A stretch of DNA of 64,000 nucleotides from JAMZMI01 sp963848175 (GTDB taxonomy: Bacteria > Bacteroidota > Bacteroidia > Cytophagales > Cyclobacteriaceae): contig CAWKCO010000005.1 in NCBI GenBank assembly GCA_963848175.1, positions 62,001 to 126,000 of the forward strand, written 5' to 3'. Each line of letters opens with the position of its first letter. The stretch's first letter is position 1. Under the pieces are notes generated by a model. The model had not been told where the DNA came from, did no database searches, and saw nothing but the letters and a program-made list of their open reading frames with translations. This document shows positions 1-9,272 of the stretch, one piece after another. The position numbers and the translations under genes were made by a program.

Positions 1-2
1 AA

Positions 3-242
3 AATAGCAATGGAATATTACCATGGACTGGTCGCTATTTAGATGGCTTTAATAACAAAATCACCATGCATGCTTATGCCAATCCAGACAGCCATTCCAA
101 TGGTGCTGGTTATGGACTTATTCGATTCAATAAAACAAGCAATGAAGTCACTTTCGAGTGTTGGCCAAGATTTGTGGATGTGAGCAAGGAAGGAGCTGAA
201 CAGTTTACGGGTTGGCCTTTTACTATTTCGTTATCGAAATAG
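3..242 (+). CDS. C-terminal end of an unidentified protein, possibly PhoD-like phosphatase
   Basis: An open frame runs in from the window edge and ends at TAG 240-242, giving about 79 residues. It contains TGRYLDGF, ITMHAYANP, GYGLIRFN and ECWPRFVDV. From memory, ECWPR near the C-terminus occurs in secreted PhoD/metallophosphoesterase-like proteins of Bacteroidota, but the catalytic part lies outside the window, so the family is only a guess. It is on the same strand as the sugar operon that follows, but a good terminator separates them. The missing 5' part would decide the function. Confidence 0.45.
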   Translation, partial: NSNGILPWTGRYLDGFNNKITMHAYANPDSHSNGAGYGLIRFNKTSNEVTFECWPRFVDVSKEGAEQFTGWPFTISLSK

Positions 243-310
243 TGATTTGGTATCTGTATTTGCTCTTCAGTAGTTAATAAATAAAATCAATCAGCTGTGT
301 TTAGCGTTAA

Positions 311-348
311 AATCGGGTGACGGCTCTTTCGGTCACTCGATTTTTTTT
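311..348 (+). terminator. Intrinsic terminator after the first gene
   Basis: An 11-bp stem with one G-T wobble (AATCGGGTGAC pairing with GTCACTCGATT) around a 10-nt loop is followed directly by a run of T. It lies between the truncated first gene and the LacI-type gene and separates the two transcription units. Confidence 0.85.
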
Positions 349-373
349 ATTAGTATAAATAATTATTATTATT

Positions 374-397
374 GCATTTGGGAACGTTCCCAAATGC
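374..397. promoter_or_regulatory. Perfect 24-bp palindromic operator upstream of the LacI gene
   Basis: A perfect palindrome of 24 bases is centred on GGGAACGTTCCC, with the CpG dyad typical of LacI/GalR operators. It ends 7 bases before the TTG start of the repressor gene, so bound repressor would be expected to block that gene's own transcription. The same 12-base core recurs at 1429-1444 before the transporter gene. Confidence 0.85.
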
Positions 398-404
398 TTG
401 ATAA

Positions 405-1412
405 TTGATAACATTACAACACATAGCTAAGGCCGCAGGAGTAGGCAAGTCCACAGTGTCACGCGTGATCAACGGTGATAAAAATGTGAATGCGCAAACA
501 CGCCAGAGAATCACGCAGCTGGTCGATGAGCTTGGCTACATCCCAAATATTGCTGCGCGTAGTATGCGTACCAATCGCACCTTTTCTATTGGTGTGGTTT
601 TTCCAGATATTTCAAACCCATTTTTTGCTAAATGGTACAGTGTGGTCAATGAAGAAATGGATAAGCATGGCTACATGAGTTATATCAGTATCACAGATCC
701 ACTGGGCAAATCTGAGCTACGCAAATTAGAAGAGCTTTCGTCTCGAAATATTGATGGAATCATTTTTTCCTCTTATGTAAAAAATCCTGAAGTATTTGCC
801 AAATTAACTCAACTGTCAAAAAAGATGGCTGTGGTTTGCACGGATCAATTTGCTTTTGATCAGGGACTTCCTTGTGTAGCCAGTGACGGGTTTCAAAGCA
901 GTGTGGAAGCAGTCACTCATTTGAAAAAACAAGGGAGAAGTCGGGTTGGGTACATCAAAGCACATTCCGATTTTGAAACTACACAACTTAGGTTCGAAGG
1001 ATTTAAAAAAGGATTGGAGATGGAAGAGCTTCCATTTTTTCAAGAATATGTCTTTGAGGGAGCATTCCAATACGAGGATGGAATACGAGCTGCGGAGTAC
1101 TTTATGAGCTTGCCCACTCCCCCTGATGCAATCATGGCTGCTACAGATTATATGGCACTGGGCTGTCAGGATAGACTGATGGAGCTTGGTGTTCGTATGC
1201 CTAAGGATGTGGCCATGTTAGGGTATGATGACATTTCTTCAGCCGCCACTTCCAAACCCAAGCTTACCAGTGTTCGATTGCCCTATGCAGAATGGGCGCA
1301 GAAGGCTGTGGCATTGCTTATGGATCAAGTGAACGAACAACATGAACTAAGTTCAGAAATATTGCCTTGCGAGCTCATTCTTCGCGAATCTAGTAGCTCA
1401 GATGCAAGTTGA
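405..1412 (+). CDS. LacI/GalR-family transcriptional repressor
   Basis: The 335-residue protein has an N-terminal helix-turn-helix (residues 3-24, KSTVSRVING) and hinge (about 45-58), then a periplasmic-binding-protein-like effector domain (FSIGVVFPDISNPFF, IDGIIFSS, AMLGYDDI). TTG at 405 is the chosen start because the family N-terminus begins there and the upstream ATG at 394 meets a stop after four codons. The role is a sugar-responsive repressor of the operon to its right. Evidence for this is two copies of the same palindrome, one before this gene and one before the next. The effector is unknown; sugar-importer and aldose epimerase neighbours suggest a hexose or a derivative. Confidence 0.92.
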   Translation: MITLQHIAKAAGVGKSTVSRVINGDKNVNAQTRQRITQLVDELGYIPNIAARSMRTNRTFSIGVVFPDISNPFFAKWYSVVNEEMDKHGYMSYISITDPLGKSELRKLEELSSRNIDGIIFSSYVKNPEVFAKLTQLSKKMAVVCTDQFAFDQGLPCVASDGFQSSVEAVTHLKKQGRSRVGYIKAHSDFETTQLRFEGFKKGLEMEELPFFQEYVFEGAFQYEDGIRAAEYFMSLPTPPDAIMAATDYMALGCQDRLMELGVRMPKDVAMLGYDDISSAATSKPKLTSVRLPYAEWAQKAVALLMDQVNEQHELSSEILPCELILRESSSSDAS

Positions 1413-1428
1413 CTTTTTTTGACAAAAT

Positions 1429-1444
1429 ATGGGAACGTTCCCAT
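1429..1444. promoter_or_regulatory. Second LacI-type operator, upstream of the transporter
   Basis: The 16-base perfect palindrome ATGGGAACGTTCCCAT shares its 12-base core with the site at 374-397. It sits 14 bases before the transporter ATG and downstream of the repressor stop, where it could repress the catabolic genes separately from the repressor gene. Confidence 0.85.
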
Positions 1445-1458
1445 TTTAAATATAAGAC

Positions 1459-3025
1459 ATGAACGGAATTGATATTATTGACTATTTGGTTTTTGGAAGC
1501 TATTTCATCGTTGTGATAGGAGTAGCGCTCTATGTATCACGCAAGCCCCAGAATGAAGACAGAAGTGCGGAAGACTATTTCCTTGCAGGGCGCTCCTTGC
1601 CATGGTGGATTATAGGTGCTTCGCTTATCGCTTCCAATATTTCTACAGAGCAAATTATAGGGATGAATGGAACAGCCTTCGAAAGTGGAATTGCGGTTGT
1701 TTCATATAGTTCTGATCGGAGCGGCTATTTCTATTTTAATAGTCGCAAAGTTCTTCTTGCCGGCATTTCTTAAAATGAAGATTTATAGCATGCCAGAGTT
1801 CCTCGAAAAGCGATACGACACTCAGGTGAGCACCACCATGAGCGTTTTTTGGATCTTGGTCTACGTGTTTGTGAACCTCACATCGGTCATGTCTTTGGGG
1901 GCGATTACGCTACAGGCTGTTATTGGAATTCCTATTTTGTATAGCATCATTGGCCTAGCATTGATATCTGCTGTATATACCGTCTATGGCGGACTAGCCG
2001 CAGTGGCATGGACAGATATCATACAAGTGAGCGTGCTGGTTTTAGGGGGTATCGCAGTGGTTTGGATAGGTTTAGACACGATTTCGGATGGGGAAGGTGT
2101 TATCAGCGGTTTTACGCAACTGTGGGCACAACAACCAGATAAATTTCATACGATTCTACCTAGTGATCATGACGAGCTGCCATGGACAGGTGTCTTTTTC
2201 GGGGGACTATGGATTGCAGCGCTCAGCTATTGGGGATGTAATCAATACATTATTCAAAGAGCACTCGCAGCAAAGAGTCTGGAAGAGGCAAAGTACGGTT
2301 TGCTTTTTGGCGCAGGTTTGTCATTGGTGGTTGCCGTTATTATTGTATTGCCTGGGGTCATTGCTTCGGAGTTGTACGGGGATCAAATCTCTGATAGACA
2401 TCAGGCTTTTCCGTTTTTGATCAAAGAATTACTTCCCACCGGATTTGTCGGCTTGGTCATTGCCTCGCTCATCGCAGCGATTATTTCTTCGCTCAATTCC
2501 ATGTGCAATAGTGTTGCGACCATTTTTACAATGGATGTATATAAAAAGAGGATCAATGCGAAGGCATCCAACGACAGGTTGATCTATATCGGTCGCATTA
2601 CTACGGCCTGCGCATTGATATTGGCCGTATGCGTGGCACCTTTCGTTGCGGAGATGGGCAAGCTGTTTTCGTTTATTCAGGAGTACACAGGCTTTGTTAC
2701 ACCGGGTGTCTTTTGCGTTTTTCTCTTGGGGCTGTTTTGGAAACGAACCAATGGGAACGGAGCACTTACAGCAATCATTTTGACTATTCCAGTATCTGTG
2801 CTTCTCAAAATACTTCTGCCAGAGGTGGCTTTTCTCAATCGTATGCTCTTCACGTTCATTGTTTTGCTTTTTTCGACGATTTCTGTGAGCTTGATAACAC
2901 AACAAAAGGCCAATGCAGATTTGGTTGATCACTCCTTTTTCAAGGAGAAGTCCTCAATGATTTTCAATATGGGATCGGCAGTGGTGGTCACCATTGTTGC
3001 CATTATTTATTTGATTTTTAACTAG
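1459..3025 (+). CDS. Sodium:solute symporter (SSS family), interrupted by one frameshift
   Basis: Two overlapping frames together give about 521 residues of an SGLT-like sodium/sugar symporter with many membrane helices. The first covers 1459 to about 1710 (YFLAGRSLPWWIIGASLIASN, then STEQIIGMNGTAFESG). The second continues from about 1710 to 3025 (ISILIVAKFFLPAFLK, YGGLAAVAWTD, LGLFWKRTNGNGA). The join needs removal of one base near 1703-1712: the family expects two codons between SY and IGA, and seven bases are present. It would import the sugar handled by the downstream enzymes, and it follows the second operator directly. It is either an assembly insertion or a recent inactivating mutation, since the rest is well conserved. 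Confidence 0.88.
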
Positions 3026-3032
3026 TCATTTT

Positions 3033-4049
3033 ATGAGATACACTCAATTTCCAAAATCTGACCAACAAGTAAGTAAGCTGGGCTTTGGTGCCATGGGGCT
3101 GGCTGGTTGGTTTGAAACAGTCTCAGAAACAGACATGCAGAACACCTTGCTCAATGCACTGGATCAAGGTGTGAACTTTATAGATACCGCTAGGGCTTAT
3201 GGCGATTCAGAACGCATTATCGGTCAGGCTTTGCGACAATGGAAAGGCGATCGGCCTTTTATTGCTAGTAAAGTGGAATCTCTTGGTAGCGATAACACCC
3301 GCTGGGGAATGCCGAGTGCCTTGGAAACCACTTTCCCGAAAGGGCATATTACGAAAAGTGTAGAGACCTCACTCAAGTCCTTGGGAGTGGATCAAATTGA
3401 TCTAATGCAGTTGCATCTCTACTGGCCCAATTGGGGAACAACAGGCTATTGGATGGATGATTTGCTTTCGCTAAAGGAGCAAGGAAAAGTACGATTCATT
3501 GGCATCTCTAATCCAGACTGCCGCTGTGATACGGCTTTGCCATTGATTCAAAGTGGATTGATAGACTCTGTGCAAACCATTTTCAATATTTTCGACCCTA
3601 CTCCATTGGATTGTCTAGTGCCTATTGCGCAGAAACACAACGTAGCTGTGATCGCAAGATGCATCATGGACGAAGGTGGGTTGAGTGGTTTTTTGACCGA
3701 AGATACCAAGTTCGAAGAATCAGATTTCCGCAAAACATTTTTCGAAGCTGTTCCACGAGCTATGTATAGGGAGAAGGTGGATGCACTTCGCAAGTTTATC
3801 CCTCGTGATGCGAGCAGCTTAGCTGCTTTGGCGATAAAGTTTGCAGCTCATCACCCAGGTGTCACTACCGCGCTCACGTCTATGCACGTCCCTCATCTCG
3901 CCGATCAAAACATTGCCGTGATGGATGAGGAAGGTTTGAGTGAGGAGGTATTCCAAGAGATCAGAAAATTCCACAGATGGACACGCAATTTTTATGCAGA
4001 CAAATACTGGGACAGAGAAGCAGTAGGTGGATCAATAGGTAAGGAATAG
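3033..4049 (+). CDS. Aldo/keto reductase
   Basis: The intact 338-residue protein has the catalytic tetrad visible as Asp51, Tyr56 (FIDTARAYG), Lys80 (ASKVES) and His128 (MQLHLYW). The family carries out NAD(P)H-dependent reduction of carbonyls or oxidation of sugar hydroxyls in a TIM barrel. It starts 7 bases after the transporter stop and is followed closely by the creatininase-family gene, so it belongs to the same operon. Possible roles are sugar oxidation at the anomeric or another carbon, or disposal of an aldehyde product. The substrate cannot be read from the sequence. Confidence 0.85.
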   Translation: MRYTQFPKSDQQVSKLGFGAMGLAGWFETVSETDMQNTLLNALDQGVNFIDTARAYGDSERIIGQALRQWKGDRPFIASKVESLGSDNTRWGMPSALETTFPKGHITKSVETSLKSLGVDQIDLMQLHLYWPNWGTTGYWMDDLLSLKEQGKVRFIGISNPDCRCDTALPLIQSGLIDSVQTIFNIFDPTPLDCLVPIAQKHNVAVIARCIMDEGGLSGFLTEDTKFEESDFRKTFFEAVPRAMYREKVDALRKFIPRDASSLAALAIKFAAHHPGVTTALTSMHVPHLADQNIAVMDEEGLSEEVFQEIRKFHRWTRNFYADKYWDREAVGGSIGKE

Positions 4050-4054
4050 ACATC

Positions 4055-4914
4055 ATGAAAAACACAGATTCGGTACAATGGGAGAAGTTGCTGCCACAAG
4101 AGTTTGTCGAACGACAAAACAATATGCCACTGGTGTACTTGCCTATGGGCATTTGCGAACCGCACGGGCATATAGCGCCACTAGGTTTGGATACGATCAA
4201 GGCTGTGGCGATTTGCGAACGCGCGTGCACTTGAATATGGAGGTATCGTGGCGCCTACCTTGGGCTATCAGATCCATGAGTCTGGCTACCATGCCAGATG
4301 GTTGCAGGACGAAGTGGGTGAAAAGAATGCTTTTATGGGTGGAATGCCACCAGATGTGATGTTGCGATTTTTCTTATACCAACTTCGGGCTTTTGCCAAT
4401 GCGGGCTTTCAAGCAATAATGGCCATTAGTGGTCATGCTGGAGGTAATCAGGAAGATTTTCGATTAGTGGCGCGTTTGTTTGAGAATGAAACAGGGGTTC
4501 AGGTCATCGTCAAAACAGATCCAGAACTAACTAACGGTAAATACTCTGGAGATCATGCAGGGAAATATGAGGTCTCCCAGTTGCTTCACATTCGGCCAGA
4601 TTTAATGAAGATGGATCGTATTAGCAATGCGAAAGATAGCGCTTTGGGCAAACTGGCTCAGGGAGAAGATGCTCAAAAAGCGAATGCAGCTTTTGGCGCG
4701 GAGATTATGGAAGCGATACACCAAGGGGTTGGTCACATTATCAAGGCGTTGAGTCTCGATACTCCGCCATCGCCCGATGATTACCTACGATGATATGGAA
4801 CGTCTCTGGGCTCAAGTGTTGGATTTGAAGAGTCAATGGCTGACCGCAAAACCTTATGCAGATCAATTGAGTGTGAGTGAAAATTCACAATGGAAACCGT
4901 ATGAAAATGTTTGA
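4055..4914 (+). CDS. Creatininase-family amidohydrolase, two frameshifts
   Basis: Three frame segments join to about 285 residues. Metal-ligand motifs of the creatininase/MftE fold are visible: the MGICEPHGHIAPLGLDT segment (E and H ligands) and the AISGHAGGNQ segment. Extra single bases are inferred at about 4226 (GCG-T-GCA) and at the CCC of 4773-4775. The true end is TGA 4912-4914, immediately before the next ATG. Family members hydrolyse C-N bonds of cyclic amides or act on small metabolites; the role in this sugar operon is unknown. Position between a sugar reductase and an oxygenase suggests work on a sugar-derived product. The motifs are intact, so the breaks may be assembly errors. 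Confidence 0.75.
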
Positions 4915-5981
4915 ATGAAAAGTCGCATGAAGACACACAAAGATTATAGCCTCACAGGCAGGGGATGCGCCTTGGCTGTACAGCAAGGTTTAGCAGAATC
5001 AACATGGTACACTGTACCTATTTCACGAGAAAAAATGCGGGCTTTATTGGAGCGGCGGACAGACCCGCCATAATAGACACGCTTATTTGGTTTGGCTTAT
5101 TGGGAGCTTTTGGATATCTGAAGCTGCTTACATGGGGTACATGGTGGTTTCGTCCTACCCGCCATGGCTTACAGCATGCTGTATGCTTCCGTCTCAGATT
5201 CCAGATGGCATGAGTCGAGCCATGGCACGGCTTTCAAGACAGATTGGATGAACAACTGGCTGTATGAAATAGCCTCATTTATGGTTTTTCGTCAGTCCGT
5301 GTGTTGGAGATGGGCCATACCAGACACCATAGTGATACGAACATCGTGGGGCGTGATCCCGAAGTAGCAGCTCCTCGTCCACCCGATATTTTGGGTATTG
5401 TCTTGAATCTTTTTGCATTCAAAAGTTTTCCAGCGGAATTCAAAAAGTGGATTTTGCATGTAGTGGGGCGCATGGAAAGTGAGGAGAAAGAGTATATACC
5501 GAAATCGGAATATTCAAAGATCTTTCGCATCGCGCGGGTTTGGCTGTTGATTTACCTTGCTGTGATTGGACTGGCTGTCTATTTTCAAACGTGGCTGCCC
5601 TTGTTCTTTGTAGGCATCCCAACTTTTATAGGGTCTTACATGATTGTGGTTTATGGAATCACCCAACATGCGGGCTTGGCTGAAAACGTTTTAGATCATA
5701 GGCTCAATTGTCGCACAGTGTATATGAATCGCGTCAATCGTTTTTTGTATTGGAACATGAACTATCATTTGGAACATCACATGTTTCCTTTGGTACCCTA
5801 TCACAACTTACCTAGGCTTCATGAGCTGACTAAATCTTACTGTCCAAAACCATATAATGGTTTGTGGGGCGCTTATAAAGAAATAATACCTGCACTGATT
5901 AAGCAGAGTAAAGACCCTGAATATTTTGTTGAGCGACAAATTCCTGCGGATCAGAAATCAATGAAAGCCAGCACAAACTAG
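4915..5981 (+). CDS. Fatty-acid-desaturase-like membrane diiron oxygenase (MocD-like), three frameshifts
   Basis: Reading across four frame segments gives about 355 residues. The N-terminus (KTHKDYSLTGR, AESTWYTVPI) is followed by membrane helices and the three histidine boxes of membrane diiron desaturases and hydroxylases: RWHESSHG, GHTRHHSDTNIVGRD and NYHLEHHMFP. Net single-base indels are inferred near 5058 (loss in GG), 5150 (gain) and 5313 (loss in GGG). From 5301 to 5981 the frame is intact. With a Rieske ferredoxin and flavin reductase directly downstream it forms a three-part oxygenase like MocDEF, which acts in rhizopine O-demethylation. I infer hydroxylation or O-demethylation of a sugar-like substrate rather than lipid desaturation. 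A simple lipid desaturase is the main alternative. Confidence 0.75.
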
Positions 5982-6018
5982 TTTTTTCAGCAAATAGAGT
6001 CAAGTAATTGATGGTAGT

Positions 6019-7185
6019 GTGAAGGTGTGTCAGGTAGATCAGCTCTCCAAAGGTGACGTCCTTCGCTTTGATGTTGAAGGGAATACTTATGCGGTTTATC
6101 AAACTTTGGAGGGTAAATATTACGCGACTGATGGCATTTGTACTCACGGAAAAACCCATTTGGCAGATGGGCTCATTATTGGAGATCAGATCGAGTGTCC
6201 TAAGCACAATGGACGGTTTAGTCTGGCTGATGGTTCTGTAAAAAGAGCACCCGTATGCGTGGGGCTGTGTACCTATAACGTACGAGTTGAAAATGACGTG
6301 ATCTTAATGAGTCTGGACAGCCAAGGAGGCGCAGGAGTGAGAGAAGAGCAAGCGAGCCTGACCTATAAAGTACAGAGCAATCACAATGTGGCTACTATAT
6401 CAAAGAACTGGTTTTGGGCCGACCGATTCGAATAAAACAGTAAACTCACCTAGCGGGTGAGTATTACAGTTAGAAGTTCCTGTTTTTCAAAAGTCGTTTA
6501 GCGACTTTAAAATTGATAAACCATACAGGAAGATGGAGAACAGCGAAGTGTTGCCAATACTTCGCTAATAACCTTAGACCCAACTCAGGCGAAACTATTC
6601 TTTGGCAACTGATCCTGCTGGTGGGAGGGAAGTACTTGAAATTCAATGTGAGAATTTCTCTACCACCAGATGGAAAAAATTGCTCAGCGGGAGTGGGTGT
6701 CGTCTATGTTTTTGGGCTTAAAGCAGGTGATGAAGTGAAAGTTTATGGGCCTTATGGCGACTTTCACATTAAGAAAATGATCGCAGAAATGGTCTACATA
6801 GGAGGTGGAGCAGGCATGGCACCTCTTAGATCACATATTGCTCATTTGGTAGAATCTGAGAAGACCAATCGAAAAATTAGCTATTGGTATGGAGCCAGAT
6901 CAAAACAGGAGTTGTTCTACTATAATTACTTTCGAGGCACTCGATGAGTCCACAGATAATTTTAGTTTTTATATTTCCCTTTCCGAGCCATGCCAGCGCT
7001 ACGAGTGGGGTGGACACACAGGCTTCATTCATCAGGTGGTTTACGAGCATTATTTAATGAATCATCCCAACGTGCAAAACATAGATTTCTACCTCTGCGG
7101 GCCACCACCAATGATAGCGGCTTGTCAGCAAATGCTCAAAGACTTGAACGTAAGTGAATCCAATATTGCTTTTGATGAGTTTTGA
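6019..7185 (+). pseudogene. Rieske ferredoxin (MocE-like) fused to NqrF-like flavin reductase, heavily frameshifted
   Basis: The first part (6019-6435) is a Rieske [2Fe-2S] ferredoxin with ligands in CTHGKTHL and CPKHNGRF. Coding similarity then continues across several frames into an NqrF/ferredoxin-NAD+ reductase-like module: LQLEVPVFQKSFSDFKIDK (about 6467-6523), RNYSLATDP (FAD-binding RxYS), MVYIGGGAGMAPLRSH and FYLCGPPPM, ending AFDEF at 7185. Breaks are inferred near 6400, 6459, 6535, 6590, 6636 and 6930. The absence of any gap or start between the parts suggests one fused protein. It would pass electrons from NAD(P)H through flavin and the Rieske cluster to the diiron oxygenase. This is the most damaged gene of the window, either decaying or badly assembled. 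Confidence 0.7.
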
Positions 7186-8246
7186 TCATAATGCAGCATC
7201 TAATGCCGTGAAAATCACTAAGTCTCCATTTGGTAAAACACCAAATGGAGACTTGGCAGATTTATATACCCTCGAAAGTGAAAATGGAATTACCGCTCGT
7301 ATTTCCAACTATGGTGGAATTTTGACTCAATTACTCGTGCCTGATGCCGCTGGAAATCTTAGGAATGTTGTACTGGGATTTGAATCCATTGAGCAGTATA
7401 TCAAAGAAAATATTTATGCAGGTGCCATCGTAGGTCGTGTAGCTGGGAGAATTAAAAATGCTCAGTTTTCTCTGGATGAAAAGCAATTTTATCTGTCTCA
7501 AAACGGAGGAGTGCACCATGTTCATGGAGGCATAGAAGGTCTGGATAAAAAACTGTGGGACGTAGCGCTTGATGATCGATCAATCACTTTGCGTACTCGG
7601 CTACTAGATGGGGAAGAAGGATACCCAGGCAATGTAGAGGTGGAGGTTAAGTATTCTATCTCCAAATACAATGGACTTAGAATAGACTTCAAAGCTCGAT
7701 CCGACCAGTCCACACCACTGGCGCTCACCAATCACGCTTATTTCAATCTAGCAGGCAAAGGAAACATTCTTGATCACACACTTCAAATTGATGCTGATTA
7801 CGTAATAGGTATGGATAAAAACATGCATGCCAATGGCGAGAAGCTGGCTGTCGAGACACAATCAAATGATTTTAGATCCCCTGCGATATTAAAAAGTCGC
7901 ATAAATTCGCTGCACCAGCAGCATGGCGATCTTTATGTTTTAAACAATGATAAAGAGCGAAGAATGAAATCAGTAGCCCAACTCGCATGTCCTGCGTCGG
8001 GAATCAAAATGAAAGTATTAACAGATGCGCCATGCATGCAGTTTTACACGGGCGTAGGCTTGAAGACACAGGAAAATGGAATGACCAAAACCAGCTATTC
8101 GGCCTTTAATGGGCTTTGTCTGGAATGTCAGGACTTTGCCGATGCACTCCGTCATCTCGCCTTTGGGTTCCAATCTTTTGCACCCAGGAGAGGTTTTTAC
8201 CCAGTCCATTGAGTTTAGGTTTGAGAGGATAAGGGAGGAGATTTAG
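7175..8246 (+). CDS. galM: Aldose 1-epimerase (mutarotase), frameshift near the 3' end
   Basis: This GalM-family protein interconverts the alpha and beta anomers of free aldoses. NGGVHHVHGG, LTNHAYFNLAG and the catalytic-Glu region CLECQ are present. ATG 7175 overlaps the stop of the reductase gene by 11 bases, which suits translational coupling; a GTG at 7154 is also possible. The frame as read stops at 8212 with an atypical tail. A +1 base near 8155-8165 restores the usual ending (LLHPGEVFTQSIEFRF) and moves the stop to 8244-8246, giving about 356 residues. It shows that the operon substrate or product is a free aldose, consistent with the symporter. Confidence 0.88.
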
Positions 8247-8267
8247 GTATGCCCTTACTCAGAGAGG

Positions 8268-8987
8268 TCATTTCAAAGTCGTTCTAAAAGCAATGTTTCC
8301 TTCAAAGGAATCCATTCCTCTTAAGACGGTCATGAGCTGGAGATGCTTCCATAAGAGTATCTTGATTGCCGCGTTGACGTTTTTAGAATCATACTCTAAA
8401 ATATAATTCAGTGAAGAGAAATTAGGGTGAGTGATGCTTACCCCTCCAAATAAGCCATCTAACTCATGATTACTTGCAGGGAACAAAGCAAAACCATAAC
8501 CAGTGTTGACCTTTAAGGAACTTGAGAGACTGCCTAGCGGAAAGTTTTTTGTTAATACCAGATAGGTGGCCTCAAAATGTTTGGCACCCCCACCATCCAC
8601 TGATGATATATCGTGTACTCCCATGCCTATTGCCGGAATCCACTTTTTTTCTTCAAGCACTCGCACCCTTACACTGGGCATTCGATCCGGAAAGTTTTTA
8701 TTCTCCTCTGTGATTGGTCTGAGCTGCCCCGTATAACGAAAGGATAGTTCTACGAACGGCAGAAAAGTAACAGACACGTACCCAGCCACACCATTATATC
8801 TATACCCTCCATATTCCATATACTTAGAACTAAAGTAGGAGCTGCCCAGTACTACCTGACCATTTTCCAACATTTCTGCTGACGGTGTAACAGCTAAACC
8901 ATTTAACCCCGTAAGCGATTGACCTATTCCCTTTTCTAAAGTTAGAATAAGCGTTATACTAATCAGAAGTGCCGAATTTAATTTCAT
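8268..8987 (-). CDS. YjbH-like outer-membrane protein at the distal end of the polysaccharide locus
   Basis: The 239-residue protein has a signal peptide (about residues 1-22, cut near IGQS). The start of the mature part, GLNGLAVTPSAEMLENGQ, resembles YjbH/YmcA-type exopolysaccharide outer-membrane proteins. The rest shows alternating hydrophobic strands ending in IAFRTTLK, as expected of a beta-barrel. It is shorter than YjbH itself. It is the last - strand gene of the locus and convergent with the sugar operon. A second relative lies at the other end of the locus (35773-36988). Role inferred: secretion or surface assembly of polysaccharide. Confidence 0.55.
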   Translation of the reverse strand: MKLNSALLISITLILTLEKGIGQSLTGLNGLAVTPSAEMLENGQVVLGSSYFSSKYMEYGGYRYNGVAGYVSVTFLPFVELSFRYTGQLRPITEENKNFPDRMPSVRVRVLEEKKWIPAIGMGVHDISSVDGGGAKHFEATYLVLTKNFPLGSLSSSLKVNTGYGFALFPASNHELDGLFGGVSITHPNFSSLNYILEYDSKNVNAAIKILLWKHLQLMTVLRGMDSFEGNIAFRTTLK

Positions 8988-9060
8988 TTTAGTGGTGGGT
9001 TAAGGCTACTGTGGTGGAAAAGCCAAAGGTTATTTTTGTTCCAGATAATGTAAAATATCA

Positions 9061-9129
9061 ATATAGCCATAGCTATGGTTATATTTTGTAACTATTCAGA
9101 GTATCAATTGCCACGGGTTTTAACCGTGG
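9061..9129. repeat. Two short inverted repeats in the 285-bp gap before the CapD-like gene
   Basis: The gap 8988-9272 holds no gene. A 24-base near-perfect palindrome (core CCATAGCTATGG) lies at 9061-9084 and a 6-bp stem, CCACGG/CCGTGG, at 9111-9129. Neither is followed by a T run on the - strand, so they are not classic terminators. They could be protein-binding dyads or RNA structures in the leader of the 8268-8987 gene. Confidence 0.45.
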
Positions 9130-9272
9130 TGTGATTTAGTGAAGACAGGCTGTTTTGGCGTTATTTTTGTTTTTTTTCGCAAAAATTATGACAGAATTCT
9201 GATTGCATCAAGGTTTAATCCCTGAATAGCTACAGTTATATTTTTTAAAGCAATATGGAGCAAAAAGAACAA

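Noticed and set aside
1459..1773. Separate 104-residue membrane protein
   Set aside because: It is the N-terminal piece of the symporter; the conserved sequence continues in another frame after one extra base.
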